NCBI GenBank assembly: GCA_964235495.1
Contig: CAXSAX010000014.1
Span: forward strand, 18,489-82,488
Length of the DNA stretch: 64,000 nt
DNA from: LMUY01 sp964235495
GTDB lineage: Bacteria > Pseudomonadota > Alphaproteobacteria > Acetobacterales > Acetobacteraceae
Direction of reading: 5' to 3'
Shown in pieces: positions 19,596-27,021 of this stretch. The position numbers were made by a program, and so were the translations under genes. How positions within the stretch are numbered: position 1 is the stretch's first letter; each line of letters begins with the position of its first letter. Under the pieces are notes generated by a model. The model was not told the origin of the DNA. It searched no databases and was given only the letters and a program-made list of their open reading frames with translations.

Positions 19596-20579
19596 ATGAT
19601 CGACCCGCACGGCCGGTCAATCAGCTATCTCCGGGTGTCCGTGACGGACCGCTGCGACCTGCGCTGCGTCTATTGCATGGCGGAGCAGATGACCTTCCTG
19701 CCGCGCGAGGAGGTGCTGTCGCTGGAGGAGCTGGAGCGGCTCTGCGGCAGCTTCATTCGCCTGGGCGTGCGCAAGCTGCGCATCACCGGCGGCGAGCCGC
19801 TGGTGCGGCGCGACATCATGACGCTGTTCCGCTCGCTCGGCGCCCGCCTCGGGCACGGCCTGGACGAGCTGACGCTGACCACCAACGGCACCCAGCTGGC
19901 CCGCTTCGCGCCGGAGCTGCACGCCGCCGGCGTGCGCCGGGTGAACGTCAGCCTGGACACGCTGTCGGCCGAGAGGTTCACCGCCATCACCCGGCGCGGC
20001 CGGATCGAGCCGGTGATGGCCGGCATACGGGCGGCCAAGGCCGCGGGGCTCGCCGTCAAGCTGAACGCGGTGGCGCTGAAAGGCGTGAACGAGGACGAGT
20101 TCGACGACATGCTCGCCTGGTGCGGCCGCGAGGGGCTGGACCTGACCCTGATCGAGACCATGCCGATGGGCGACGTGGCGGACCGGACGGAGCAGTACCT
20201 GCCGCTCTCCCTGGTGCGCGCCCGGCTGCGGCGGCGCTGGACGCTGACGGAGGCGGATTACCGCACGGGCGGGCCGGCGCGGTATTTCGACGTGGCGGAG
20301 ACCGGCCGGCGCCTCGGCTTCATCACGCCCATGACGCATAATTTCTGCGAAAGCTGCAACCGGGTGCGGCTGACCTGCACCGGCACGCTGTTCATGTGCC
20401 TGGGCCAGGACGACGCGGCCGACCTGCGCGGCGTGATGCGGGAGGGCGGCGACGAGGCGGCGCTGGAGGCGGCCATCCGCGAGGCGATCGCCCGCAAGCC
20501 GAAAGGCCACGACTTCATCATCGACCGCCGGCGACCGGCGGCCGTGGTCGGGCGCACCATGAGCTTGACGGGGGGGTAG
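19596..20579 (+). CDS. moaA: GTP 3',8-cyclase (molybdenum cofactor biosynthesis)
   Basis: Radical SAM enzyme for the first step of molybdopterin synthesis. 327 aa. The N-terminal cluster is Cys20, Cys24, Cys27 (VTDRCDLRCVYCMAE); the C-terminal GTP-binding cluster lies in NFCESCNRVRLTCTGTLFMC. The protein ends in Gly-Gly, the tail needed for activity in MoaA/MOCS1A. ATG start; no other mo genes are in the window. It is followed by a hairpin repeat that probably terminates it. Confidence 0.96.
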   Translation: MIDPHGRSISYLRVSVTDRCDLRCVYCMAEQMTFLPREEVLSLEELERLCGSFIRLGVRKLRITGGEPLVRRDIMTLFRSLGARLGHGLDELTLTTNGTQLARFAPELHAAGVRRVNVSLDTLSAERFTAITRRGRIEPVMAGIRAAKAAGLAVKLNAVALKGVNEDEFDDMLAWCGREGLDLTLIETMPMGDVADRTEQYLPLSLVRARLRRRWTLTEADYRTGGPARYFDVAETGRRLGFITPMTHNFCESCNRVRLTCTGTLFMCLGQDDAADLRGVMREGGDEAALEAAIREAIARKPKGHDFIIDRRRPAAVVGRTMSLTGG

Positions 20580-20582
20580 GGC

Positions 20583-20712
20583 CTTGCAGGGCTCTGCCCT
20601 GCACCCGGAAGGGGACGAGGTCCCCTTCACCCCTGGTACTATAATCAGGTGTCCAGAGGACTTCGTCCTCTGGCGGGGCTCGGGGCAGAGCCCCGACCTT
20701 GCTTCGCAAAGC
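20583..20712. repeat. Dispersed multi-hairpin repeat, copy 1
   Basis: Four strong hairpins follow one another: GCAGGGC/GCCCTGC (20586-20602), GAAGGGGA/TCCCCTTC (20608-20628), CCAGAGGAC/GTCCTCTGG (20653-20673) and GGGGCTC/GAGCCCC (20675-20694), with a small GCTT/AAGC stem after them. The second copy at 39600-39720 has the same order with base changes. It lies between convergent moaA and a methyltransferase gene, so it may serve as a bidirectional terminator. Repeats of this kind are common between Acetobacteraceae genes, as I recall. Confidence 0.85.
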
Positions 20713-20713
20713 C

Positions 20714-21550
20714 TCAGCGCAGCGCCTCCGTCAGGCTGACGGCACCGCTGCCCCGCGGCGCCGGGCGCGGCTGGTTGGGGCCGGGCGCCCATCCCGTCAT
20801 TATCGCCAGCCGCAGCGTCGCCACCGCCCGCCCGTCCTGCCGCGGCAGGGCGGCCAGGGCGGCCGGGAACAGCGCGCGGGGCGGCGTGCGCCGCTCCCGC
20901 AGCGAAACGGGGTTGGCTTCCCCGGCCGCGCGCAGCTCGCGCAGCAGGGCGAGCGGGTCGGCGTAGAGCAGCGTGACGGTGTCCGCGTCCGCCACCGGCA
21001 GCGCGAACCCGGCGCGCTGCAGCAGCGCGGCGCAGTCGGCCAGCCCGGCGAACGGGCACACCCGCGGGCTGGCCCCGCCGGTCAGCGCCGCCTCCGCCTC
21101 CGTCAACGCCCCGCGCAGCTCCGCCAAGGTGCCGAGCGCCGGCATGGAGGCGAGCAGCAGGCCGTCCGGCCGCAGCGCCGTGCGCAGCTGGATGAGCGCG
21201 CCGGGCAGGTCGTTGACCATGTGCAGGGACAGGTTGGCGACCACCAGGTCGAAGCTGGCGGCGGCGAAGGGCAGCCACTCCGGATCGCCCACCACGGCCC
21301 CGTCCAGCCGGGCCATGGCGGGGGACAGCTCGCAGCTGACGGTCTCGATGCCCCGCTGGCGCAGGCGGGGCGCCACCACGCCGCGCCCGCCCAGGTCCAG
21401 TGCGCGGGCGAACCGCAGGGTGGTGTCGTCCAGCCGGTCCAGCAAGCGGTCCGCGACCTCCGCCAGCACCGGCGCCACCTCGCCGATGCGGCTGGCGGCG
21501 CGGTCCCGGTGCAGGCGCACCGCCCGGCGGTCGAACACGGTCTCGGTCAT
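20714..21550 (-). CDS. SAM-dependent methyltransferase, BioC/NDUFAF5-like
   Basis: 278 aa from the ATG at 21550 (MTETVFDRRAVRLHRDRAA, the normal family start). The Rossmann core is visible as ALDLGGRGVVAPRLRQRG and then FDLVVANLSLHMVNDLPGAL. The family includes BioC and the complex I assembly factor NDUFAF5; the FDR..RRHRDRAA opening is closest to the latter type in alphaproteobacteria. The glycine-rich loop is LDLGGRG rather than the classic DxGxGxG. Its C-terminus abuts the hairpin repeat. Confidence 0.75.
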   Translation of the reverse strand: MTETVFDRRAVRLHRDRAASRIGEVAPVLAEVADRLLDRLDDTTLRFARALDLGGRGVVAPRLRQRGIETVSCELSPAMARLDGAVVGDPEWLPFAAASFDLVVANLSLHMVNDLPGALIQLRTALRPDGLLLASMPALGTLAELRGALTEAEAALTGGASPRVCPFAGLADCAALLQRAGFALPVADADTVTLLYADPLALLRELRAAGEANPVSLRERRTPPRALFPAALAALPRQDGRAVATLRLAIMTGWAPGPNQPRPAPRGSGAVSLTEALR

Positions 21551-21588
21551 GGGGCGGGCCTTCGGTTGGGGTTCCGCAGATGGTTCTC

Positions 21589-21894
21589 TCAGAACCCGAC
21601 GAGCAGGATGTCCAGCGCGCGGATGATGCGGTCGTGATCGGCCGCCAGGCTGGCAACCGCCCGCTTCAGCTCGCGCGCCGGGAGGCTGGCGATGGCTTGC
21701 GTCAGCATCACGTGACGTTGGCCCAGGATGTCGAACACCGGATTGAGGTCGCCGATCGGTGAAGGCGCACCCTCGATGGGCACGAGCGGCACCACGGTCC
21801 GAGTGGCCAGGGCGGACAGGAGGGCGGCCTGGACGTCCAGCACATAGCCCTTGCTGCCCTTGCCGGGCATGGGATGCACGTCGTGGCGGGCCAA
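21589..21894 (-). CDS. ccdB: CcdB-family toxin
   Basis: 101 aa. MARHDVHPMPGKGSKGYVLD, then VLDVQAALLSALATRTVVPLVP, NPVFDILGQRHVMLTQAIASLP and DHDRIIRALDILLVGF follow the CcdB fold from start to end. CcdB poisons DNA gyrase by trapping the cleavage complex. The TTG start directly follows the ccdA stop (TGATTG) and gives the conserved MARxDV opening, so I prefer it. It is encoded after its antitoxin, the usual order. Confidence 0.9.
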   Translation of the reverse strand: MARHDVHPMPGKGSKGYVLDVQAALLSALATRTVVPLVPIEGAPSPIGDLNPVFDILGQRHVMLTQAIASLPARELKRAVASLAADHDRIIRALDILLVGF

Positions 21895-22143
21895 TCAGAA
21901 CTGCCGATAGGCGTCGAGCGGCAAGCCATGCTCGGCAACATGCTCGTTCCAGGCGCGCATCGCGTCCTGGTTCTCCTGCAGCCATTGCCGCCGCCGCCTG
22001 TCCGCCACCTCTGCCGCAAGCCCGCGCTCGCAAGCCTGCGACACGTTGATGCCCAGCATGCGAGCATCCTGCAGCAGGGTTTCCGGCAGGGTCACGTTCG
22101 TCGCGCGCCGGGACGGCAAGGGTTTGGCAGCGATGCGGGGCAT
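21895..22143 (-). CDS. ccdA: CcdA-family antitoxin
   Basis: 82 aa. The N-terminal ribbon-helix-helix (TNVTLPETLLQDARMLGINVSQACERGL) binds the operator. The C-terminal tail (RRRQWLQENQDAMRAWNEHV..GLPLDAYRQF) is the CcdB-neutralising arm, ending with the family's typical YRQF. It sits between the methyltransferase and comF. The pair should autoregulate from the short upstream gap. Confidence 0.92.
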   Translation of the reverse strand: MPRIAAKPLPSRRATNVTLPETLLQDARMLGINVSQACERGLAAEVADRRRRQWLQENQDAMRAWNEHVAEHGLPLDAYRQF

Positions 22144-22155
22144 GATGCGACCTTG

Positions 22156-22191
22156 CGCGGATGCACTAAGTTATGCGCACGACTTATGCAC
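22156..22191 (-). promoter_or_regulatory. Candidate ccdAB operator/promoter
   Basis: Read on the minus strand, this stretch holds three closely spaced related boxes: GTGCATAA, GTGCGCATAA and GTGCAT. They sit just upstream of the ccdA start and suit a ribbon-helix-helix dimer array; the CATAAC within could serve as a -10 box. Assignment is by position and repetition only. Confidence 0.4.
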
Positions 22192-22258
22192 AAAAATCGC
22201 CATGGCGGAAGCTCCCGCACGGTGGACGCGCCCCGCCATACAGGCGTAACCTGACGCC

Positions 22259-23050
22259 ATGCAGCCGATCGCCCGCGCGCTCCTCACGGGGCGGTCCTGG
22301 ATCGGCGCCGCCGCCCGATACGCCCTGGACGTGGCCCTGCCGCCGCACTGCCTGACGTGCGACGCCGGGGTCGAGGCGCCGGGGCGGATGTGCACCGCCT
22401 GCTTCCGCGCCACCAGCTTCGTGACGGAGCCGTGCTGCCAGCGTTGCGGCCTGCCGTTCGGGCATGCGGGGCAGGGCGGGCTGGCGCGGGCCTGCGACGG
22501 CTGCACCGCCGAGCCGCCGCCGTGGCGCATGGGCCGCGCCGCCCTGCGCTACGACGACCAGGCCCGCCGCATCATCCTGCCGCTGAAATACGGCGACCGG
22601 GTGGAGCTGGCCGCCGCCCTGGCGCGGCACATGGCGCGGGCCGGCGCGGCGCTGCTGCGGGACGCCGACATCCTGGTGCCGGTGCCGCTGCACCGCCGCC
22701 GCCTGCTGGCGCGGCGCTACAACCAGTCCGCCCTGCTGGCCCATGCGGTCGGCCGGCTGTGCGGGCGGGCGGTCGTGGCGGACGGGCTGCGCCGCACCCG
22801 CGCCACCCAGCCCCTCGCCGGGCTGACCCGGCGCGAGCGGGCGCAGATGGTGGGGGGCGCGTTCGCCGTCCGGCCGGGGCGGGAGGCCGCCATCACGGGC
22901 CGCCGGGTCGTGCTGATCGACGACGTGCTGACCAGCGGCGCCACCGCCGGGGCGTGCGCGCGGGCGCTGCTGGCGGGGGGTGCTGCGCGGGTGGACCTGT
23001 TGGTGGGCGCGCGCGCCGGCGTGGCCGGGCCAGGCGAAGCCTTGCCTTGA
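22259..23050 (+). CDS. ComF family phosphoribosyltransferase-like protein
   Basis: 263 aa. The N-terminal zinc-finger region has CLTC, CTAC, CQRCG and CDGC pairs. The C-terminal PRTase fold has ILVPVPLHRRRLLARRYNQS and the PRPP motif VVLIDDVLTSGATA (about residues 217-230). ComF proteins support DNA uptake or recombination in competent bacteria; their role elsewhere is unclear. A 24-base duplication covers the last codons and the stop, so the C-terminal residues (GEALP) may be recent. Confidence 0.9.
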   Translation: MQPIARALLTGRSWIGAAARYALDVALPPHCLTCDAGVEAPGRMCTACFRATSFVTEPCCQRCGLPFGHAGQGGLARACDGCTAEPPPWRMGRAALRYDDQARRIILPLKYGDRVELAAALARHMARAGAALLRDADILVPVPLHRRRLLARRYNQSALLAHAVGRLCGRAVVADGLRRTRATQPLAGLTRRERAQMVGGAFAVRPGREAAITGRRVVLIDDVLTSGATAGACARALLAGGAARVDLLVGARAGVAGPGEALP

Positions 23051-23080
23051 GGTCCAGGGGAAGCCTTGCCTTGAGGCCCA
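23036..23080 (+). repeat. 24-bp tandem duplication across the comF stop
   Basis: GAAGCCTTGCCTTGAGGTCC (from 23036) is repeated with one change 24 bases later (from 23060). The first copy contains the comF TGA. It lengthens the gap to grxC; no function is evident. Confidence 0.85.
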
Positions 23081-23125
23081 AGCATCGCCATTGCTGAACT
23101 CATTGCCGCAAAGGATCCTGACGCT

Positions 23126-23383
23126 GTGCCGCGCATCGAAATCTACACCCAGCCCTGGTGCCCGTTCTGCACCCGTGCGGTCAGCCTGCTGAAGAGCAAG
23201 GGCCTGGCCTTCGAGGAGATCAACGCCCCCCACGGCTCGGCCGAGCGGGCGCAGTCCGAGCAGCGCTCCGGCCGGTCCACCGTGCCGCAGGTGTTCATCG
23301 GCGGCGCGCATGTCGGCGGGTGCGACGACCTGGTGGCGCTGAACCGGGCGGGCAAGCTGGACCCCATGCTGGCCGCCGGATGA
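23126..23383 (+). CDS. grxC: Glutaredoxin 3
   Basis: 85 aa thioredoxin-fold thiol oxidoreductase using glutathione. The redox site is Cys12-Pro-Phe-Cys15 (Phe instead of the more common Tyr). TVPQVFIGG supplies the cis-Pro loop and GGCDDL the glutathione site. Start is GTG at 23126. Its stop overlaps the ATG of the DUF1178 gene. Confidence 0.95.
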   Translation: MPRIEIYTQPWCPFCTRAVSLLKSKGLAFEEINAPHGSAERAQSEQRSGRSTVPQVFIGGAHVGGCDDLVALNRAGKLDPMLAAG

Positions 23384-23862
23384 TCCACTACCAGCTCCGC
23401 TGCGGCGGCGACCACGCGTTCGACGGCTGGTTCCGCGACAGCGCCGCCTTCGAGCAGCAGGCCGGCGCCGGGCTGCTGTCCTGCCCGGTCTGCGGCGCAA
23501 TCGACGTCAGGCGCGGCCTGATGGCGCCGGCGCTGGGCCGCGCGCACGCCGCCCTGGCCCAGGTCGAGCCCGCGGCGGAGGTTTCGCCGGCGCCGGCCGC
23601 GAAGCCTCCGGCGCCGCAGCCCGTGGTGGGCGGCGCGCTGCCGGACGGCGTGCGTTCCATGCTGCAGCGAATGCGCGCCGAGGTGGAGAAGCGCTGCGAC
23701 TACGTGGGCCCGGCCTTTGCTGCGGAGGCGCGCCGCATCCACAACGGCGACGCCGACGCGCGCGGCATCTACGGCGAGACGACGCCGGAGGAGGCCGAGC
23801 GGCTGGCCGATGACGGCATCGAGGTGTCGCGCATGCCCTGGGTGCCGCGCGCCGACGGGTGA
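23380..23862 (+). CDS. DUF1178 family protein
   Basis: 160 aa. The N-terminal MIHYQLRCGGDHAFDGWFRD..F..Q...GLLSCPVCG is a zinc-ribbon-like opening (one CxxC plus a Cys). The C-terminal block with RRIHNGDADARGIYGETTPEEAERLADDGIEV is diagnostic for the family. A Pro/Ala linker joins them. Overlaps grxC by ATGA. Function unknown; grxC-DUF1178 is a common alphaproteobacterial pairing. Confidence 0.9.
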   Translation: MIHYQLRCGGDHAFDGWFRDSAAFEQQAGAGLLSCPVCGAIDVRRGLMAPALGRAHAALAQVEPAAEVSPAPAAKPPAPQPVVGGALPDGVRSMLQRMRAEVEKRCDYVGPAFAAEARRIHNGDADARGIYGETTPEEAERLADDGIEVSRMPWVPRADG

Positions 23863-23870
23863 CGCGCCGC

Positions 23871-24617
23871 CTACCGCGCGAAGGCGGCGATGTAGTTCAC
23901 CCCGAGGTCGCGGCTGATCGTCCAGCGCTGCCGCAGCGGGTCGAACGTCATGCCGGCGCTGTCCGTCAGGCGCAGCCCGGCGCCCCGCGCCAGCCGCGCC
24001 AGCTCGGCCGGGGTGACGAAGCGCCGCCAGTCATGGGTGCCGACCGGCAGCAGGCGAAGCACGTACTCCGCTCCCCACTTGGCCACCACCAGGGAGCGGG
24101 CGGTGCGGTTGATGGTGGACAGGAACAGGCGGCCGCCCGGCTCCAGCAGCGCCGCCAGCTCCCGCAGGAAGCCCGCCGGGTCGGGCACGTGCTCGACCAC
24201 CTCCAGCGCGGTGACCGCGGCGAAGCGGCGGCCCTCGGCCAGCATGTCGCCCGTGGTGGCAACCCGGTACTCCACCGGCAGCGCGCCGGCGTGCGCGCGG
24301 GCCGCCTCGACCGGGCGGCGGGCGGCATCGATGCCGAGCACGGCGTGGCCTTGGCGGGCGAGGGCCTCGGCGGCCAGCCCTGCGCCGCAGCCCACGTCCA
24401 GCAGCGTGCCGGGGCCGTCCAGGCGGTCCGCGATCCAGCCGACCCGCAGCGGGTTCATCGCCAGCAGCGCCCGCATCGGCCCCGCCGGGTCCCACCATGC
24501 GTCGGCCAGCGCGTCGAACTTCAGCACCTCTGCGGGAGCGGCGATGCCTCCCTGCGCGGGCCGCGTGCCCTTCGGAAGGCTGCCTTGCGCCGGCCCGCGG
24601 TTGTCGATGTCCGTCAT
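23871..24617 (-). CDS. ubiG: Ubiquinone biosynthesis O-methyltransferase
   Basis: Performs both O-methylations of ubiquinone synthesis. 248 aa from ATG 24617. EVLKFDALADAWWDPAGPMRAL, MNPLRVGWI, LLDVGCGAGLAAEALARQG (SAM loop), VTALEVVEHVPDP and LFLSTINRT are UbiG signatures. The N-terminal 30 residues are variable. Convergent with DUF1178 and divergent from lysC. Confidence 0.95.
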   Translation of the reverse strand: MTDIDNRGPAQGSLPKGTRPAQGGIAAPAEVLKFDALADAWWDPAGPMRALLAMNPLRVGWIADRLDGPGTLLDVGCGAGLAAEALARQGHAVLGIDAARRPVEAARAHAGALPVEYRVATTGDMLAEGRRFAAVTALEVVEHVPDPAGFLRELAALLEPGGRLFLSTINRTARSLVVAKWGAEYVLRLLPVGTHDWRRFVTPAELARLARGAGLRLTDSAGMTFDPLRQRWTISRDLGVNYIAAFAR

Positions 24618-24699
24618 GCCCGGTATGTGATCGCCCCTGGCGTCGGCCGCAACCGGCCTTGCCGGAGGCTCGCCTTGCTTGAAGAGTGGGGACGGCGGC

Positions 24700-25932
24700 A
24701 TGGCGCGCATCGTGATGAAGTTCGGCGGCACCTCGGTGGCCGACCTCGACCGCATCCGGGACGTGGCGCGCCGGGTCAGGCGCCAGGTGGAGGCGGGGCA
24801 CGAGGTGGCGGTGGTGGTGTCGGCCATGTCGGGCGTGACCAACCAGCTGGTCGGCTGGTGCCAGGCCCTGGCGCCCATGCACGACGCGCGGGAATACGAC
24901 GCGGTGGTGGCGACGGGCGAGCAGGTCACCAGCGGGCTGCTCGCCATCGCGTTGCAGGAGGCGGGGATCGATGCGCGGTCCTGGGCCGGCTGGCAGATCG
25001 CGCTGCACACGGACGGCTCGCACGGCAAGGCGCGCATCGAGCGGATCGACAGCGCCACCCTGCTCGCCCGCATGGCGATCGGCCAGGTGCCGGTGGTGGC
25101 GGGCTTCCAGGGCATCGGGCCGGACAACCGGGTGACGACGCTGGGCCGCGGCGGGTCGGACACGTCGGCCGTGGCGCTGGCGGCGGCGTTGCGCGCGGAC
25201 CGGTGCGACATCTATACCGACGTGGACGGCATCTACACCACGGACCCGCGAATCGTGGCCAAGGCGCGCAAGCTCGGTAAGATCGCGTACGAGGAGATGC
25301 TGGAGCTTGCCTCCGTCGGCGCCCGCGTGCTGCAGACCCGCAGCGTGGAGCTGGCGATGAAGGAGAACGTCCGCGTCCAGGTGCTGTCCTCGTTCGAGGA
25401 CGCGCCGGAGGAGGGCACAGGCGGTTCGCTGGTGGTGGATGAGGACGAGATCGTGGAACAGGAAATCGTGTCCGGCATCGCCTATTCACGTGACGAGGCG
25501 AAGATCACGGTGCGCCGGGTGCCGGACCGCCCCGGCGTGGCGGCGGCCATCTTCGGCCCGCTGACGGCGGCCAACGTGAACGTGGACATGATCGTGCAGA
25601 ACGTGTCGGCGGACGGCACCACGGACATGACGTTCACCGTGGGCCGCGCGGATTTGCGGCTGGCGCAGGCGACGCTGGCCGAGGCGAGCGCCGCCGTGGG
25701 CTACGCGGAGCTGCTGACCGACCCGGACGTGGCCAAGATCAGCGTGGTGGGCGTCGGCATGCGGTCCCACGTGGGGGTGGCCAACACGATGTTCCGCACC
25801 CTGGCGGAGAAGGGCATCAACATCCAGGTCATCTCCACCAGCGAGATCAAGGTCTCGGTGCTGGTCGGCGCCGAGTACACGGAACTGGCGGTGCGCGCCC
25901 TGCACACCGCCTACGGCCTCGATGCCGCCTGA
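24700..25932 (+). CDS. lysC: Aspartate kinase
   Basis: First step of the aspartate family (Lys, Met, Thr, DAP). 410 aa from ATG 24700 (MARIVMKFGGTSVADLDRIR); an upstream TTG would add seven residues. The kinase domain has KFGGTS, VATGEQVTSGLLA and TLGRGGSDTSAVALAAAL. Two C-terminal ACT domains (about 265-400) give amino-acid feedback. The stop lies 11 bases inside the next gene, so translation is probably coupled. Confidence 0.96.
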   Translation: MARIVMKFGGTSVADLDRIRDVARRVRRQVEAGHEVAVVVSAMSGVTNQLVGWCQALAPMHDAREYDAVVATGEQVTSGLLAIALQEAGIDARSWAGWQIALHTDGSHGKARIERIDSATLLARMAIGQVPVVAGFQGIGPDNRVTTLGRGGSDTSAVALAAALRADRCDIYTDVDGIYTTDPRIVAKARKLGKIAYEEMLELASVGARVLQTRSVELAMKENVRVQVLSSFEDAPEEGTGGSLVVDEDEIVEQEIVSGIAYSRDEAKITVRRVPDRPGVAAAIFGPLTAANVNVDMIVQNVSADGTTDMTFTVGRADLRLAQATLAEASAAVGYAELLTDPDVAKISVVGVGMRSHVGVANTMFRTLAEKGINIQVISTSEIKVSVLVGAEYTELAVRALHTAYGLDAA

Positions 25933-27019
25933 CGTCACGCCGCGGCTGCTGATGCAGCCGGACGCGCGGCTGCGGCGCGCCCGGGCGGAGCTTGACCGGC
26001 TGTGGGCGCCAGGGCTGGCCTTCCTGGGCAGCCGCACCGCCATCATGGGCGGCGCCATGAGCTGGGTGAGCGAGCGCACCCTGGTCGCCGCCATCTCCAA
26101 CGCCGGCGGCTTCGGGGTGATCGCCGGCGGCTCCATGGGGCCGGACGCCCTGGCCGCCGAGATCGCCGCGACCCAGGAGCGCACGGCCGCGCCGTTCGGC
26201 GTCAACCTCATCACCATGCACCCCCGGCTGGCCGACCTGGTCCGGGTCTGCCTGGAGGCGCGGGTCAGCCATGTCGTGCTGGCCGGCGGCGTGCCGCCGG
26301 GCACGGCGGTGCGCGCGGTGAAGGACGGCGGCGCGCGGCTGATCTGCTTCGCCCCGGCCCTGGTGCTGGCCCGGCGGCTGGTGCGCTCCGGCGCCGACGC
26401 GCTGATCATCGAGGGGTCGGAGGCGGGCGGGCACATCGGGCCCGTGTCGCTGACGGTGCTGGCGCAGGAGATACTGCCGCACCTGCGCGAGGTGCCGGTG
26501 TTCGTGGCCGGCGGCATCGGGCGGGGCGAGGCGGTCCTCGGCTACCTGGAGATGGGCGCCGCCGGGGCGCAGCTCGGCACCCGCTTCGCCGCCTCGGAGG
26601 AGTCGGTGGCGCACCCCCGCTTCAAGCAGGCCTTCATCCATGCCCGCGCACGCGACGCGATGGCGTCCGTCCAGCTGGACGAGCGGCTGCCCGTGACGCC
26701 GGTGCGCGGCCTGGCCAACCACGGCGCCCGGCGCTTCGTGCTGCACCAAAGGGAGGCGGTGCGCCGGATGGAGGCGGGCGAGCTGACGCGGGAGGCCGCC
26801 CAACTGGACGTCGAGCATTTCTGGGCCGGGGCGCTGCGCCGCGCCGTAATCGACGGGGACGTGGAGCACGGCTCGGTGATGATGGGCCAGTCCGTCGGCA
26901 TGGTGACGGCCGAGCAGGCGGTGCCGGACATCATCGAGGAGCTGGTGGCGCAAGCTGCCGGCGCGCTGGCCCTGCGCGCGCCCGCCTCCGGCCTGGGCGA
27001 TCACGGCGCGGCCAGCTAG
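25922..27019 (+). CDS. Nitronate monooxygenase family flavoprotein
   Basis: 365 aa TIM-barrel FMN protein of the NMO/2-nitropropane dioxygenase superfamily. Seen: GGAMSWVSERTLVAAISNAGGFGVIAGGSM at the start, EGSEAGGHIGP (the family's G..GGH.G motif) and VFVAGGIGRGEAV with GAQLGTRFAAS phosphate-binding loops. FabK enoyl reductases share this fold, so nitronate oxidation is not certain. It overlaps lysC by 11 bases and precedes ptsP by 2. Confidence 0.85.
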   Translation: MPPDVTPRLLMQPDARLRRARAELDRLWAPGLAFLGSRTAIMGGAMSWVSERTLVAAISNAGGFGVIAGGSMGPDALAAEIAATQERTAAPFGVNLITMHPRLADLVRVCLEARVSHVVLAGGVPPGTAVRAVKDGGARLICFAPALVLARRLVRSGADALIIEGSEAGGHIGPVSLTVLAQEILPHLREVPVFVAGGIGRGEAVLGYLEMGAAGAQLGTRFAASEESVAHPRFKQAFIHARARDAMASVQLDERLPVTPVRGLANHGARRFVLHQREAVRRMEAGELTREAAQLDVEHFWAGALRRAVIDGDVEHGSVMMGQSVGMVTAEQAVPDIIEELVAQAAGALALRAPASGLGDHGAAS

Positions 27020-27021
27020 CC

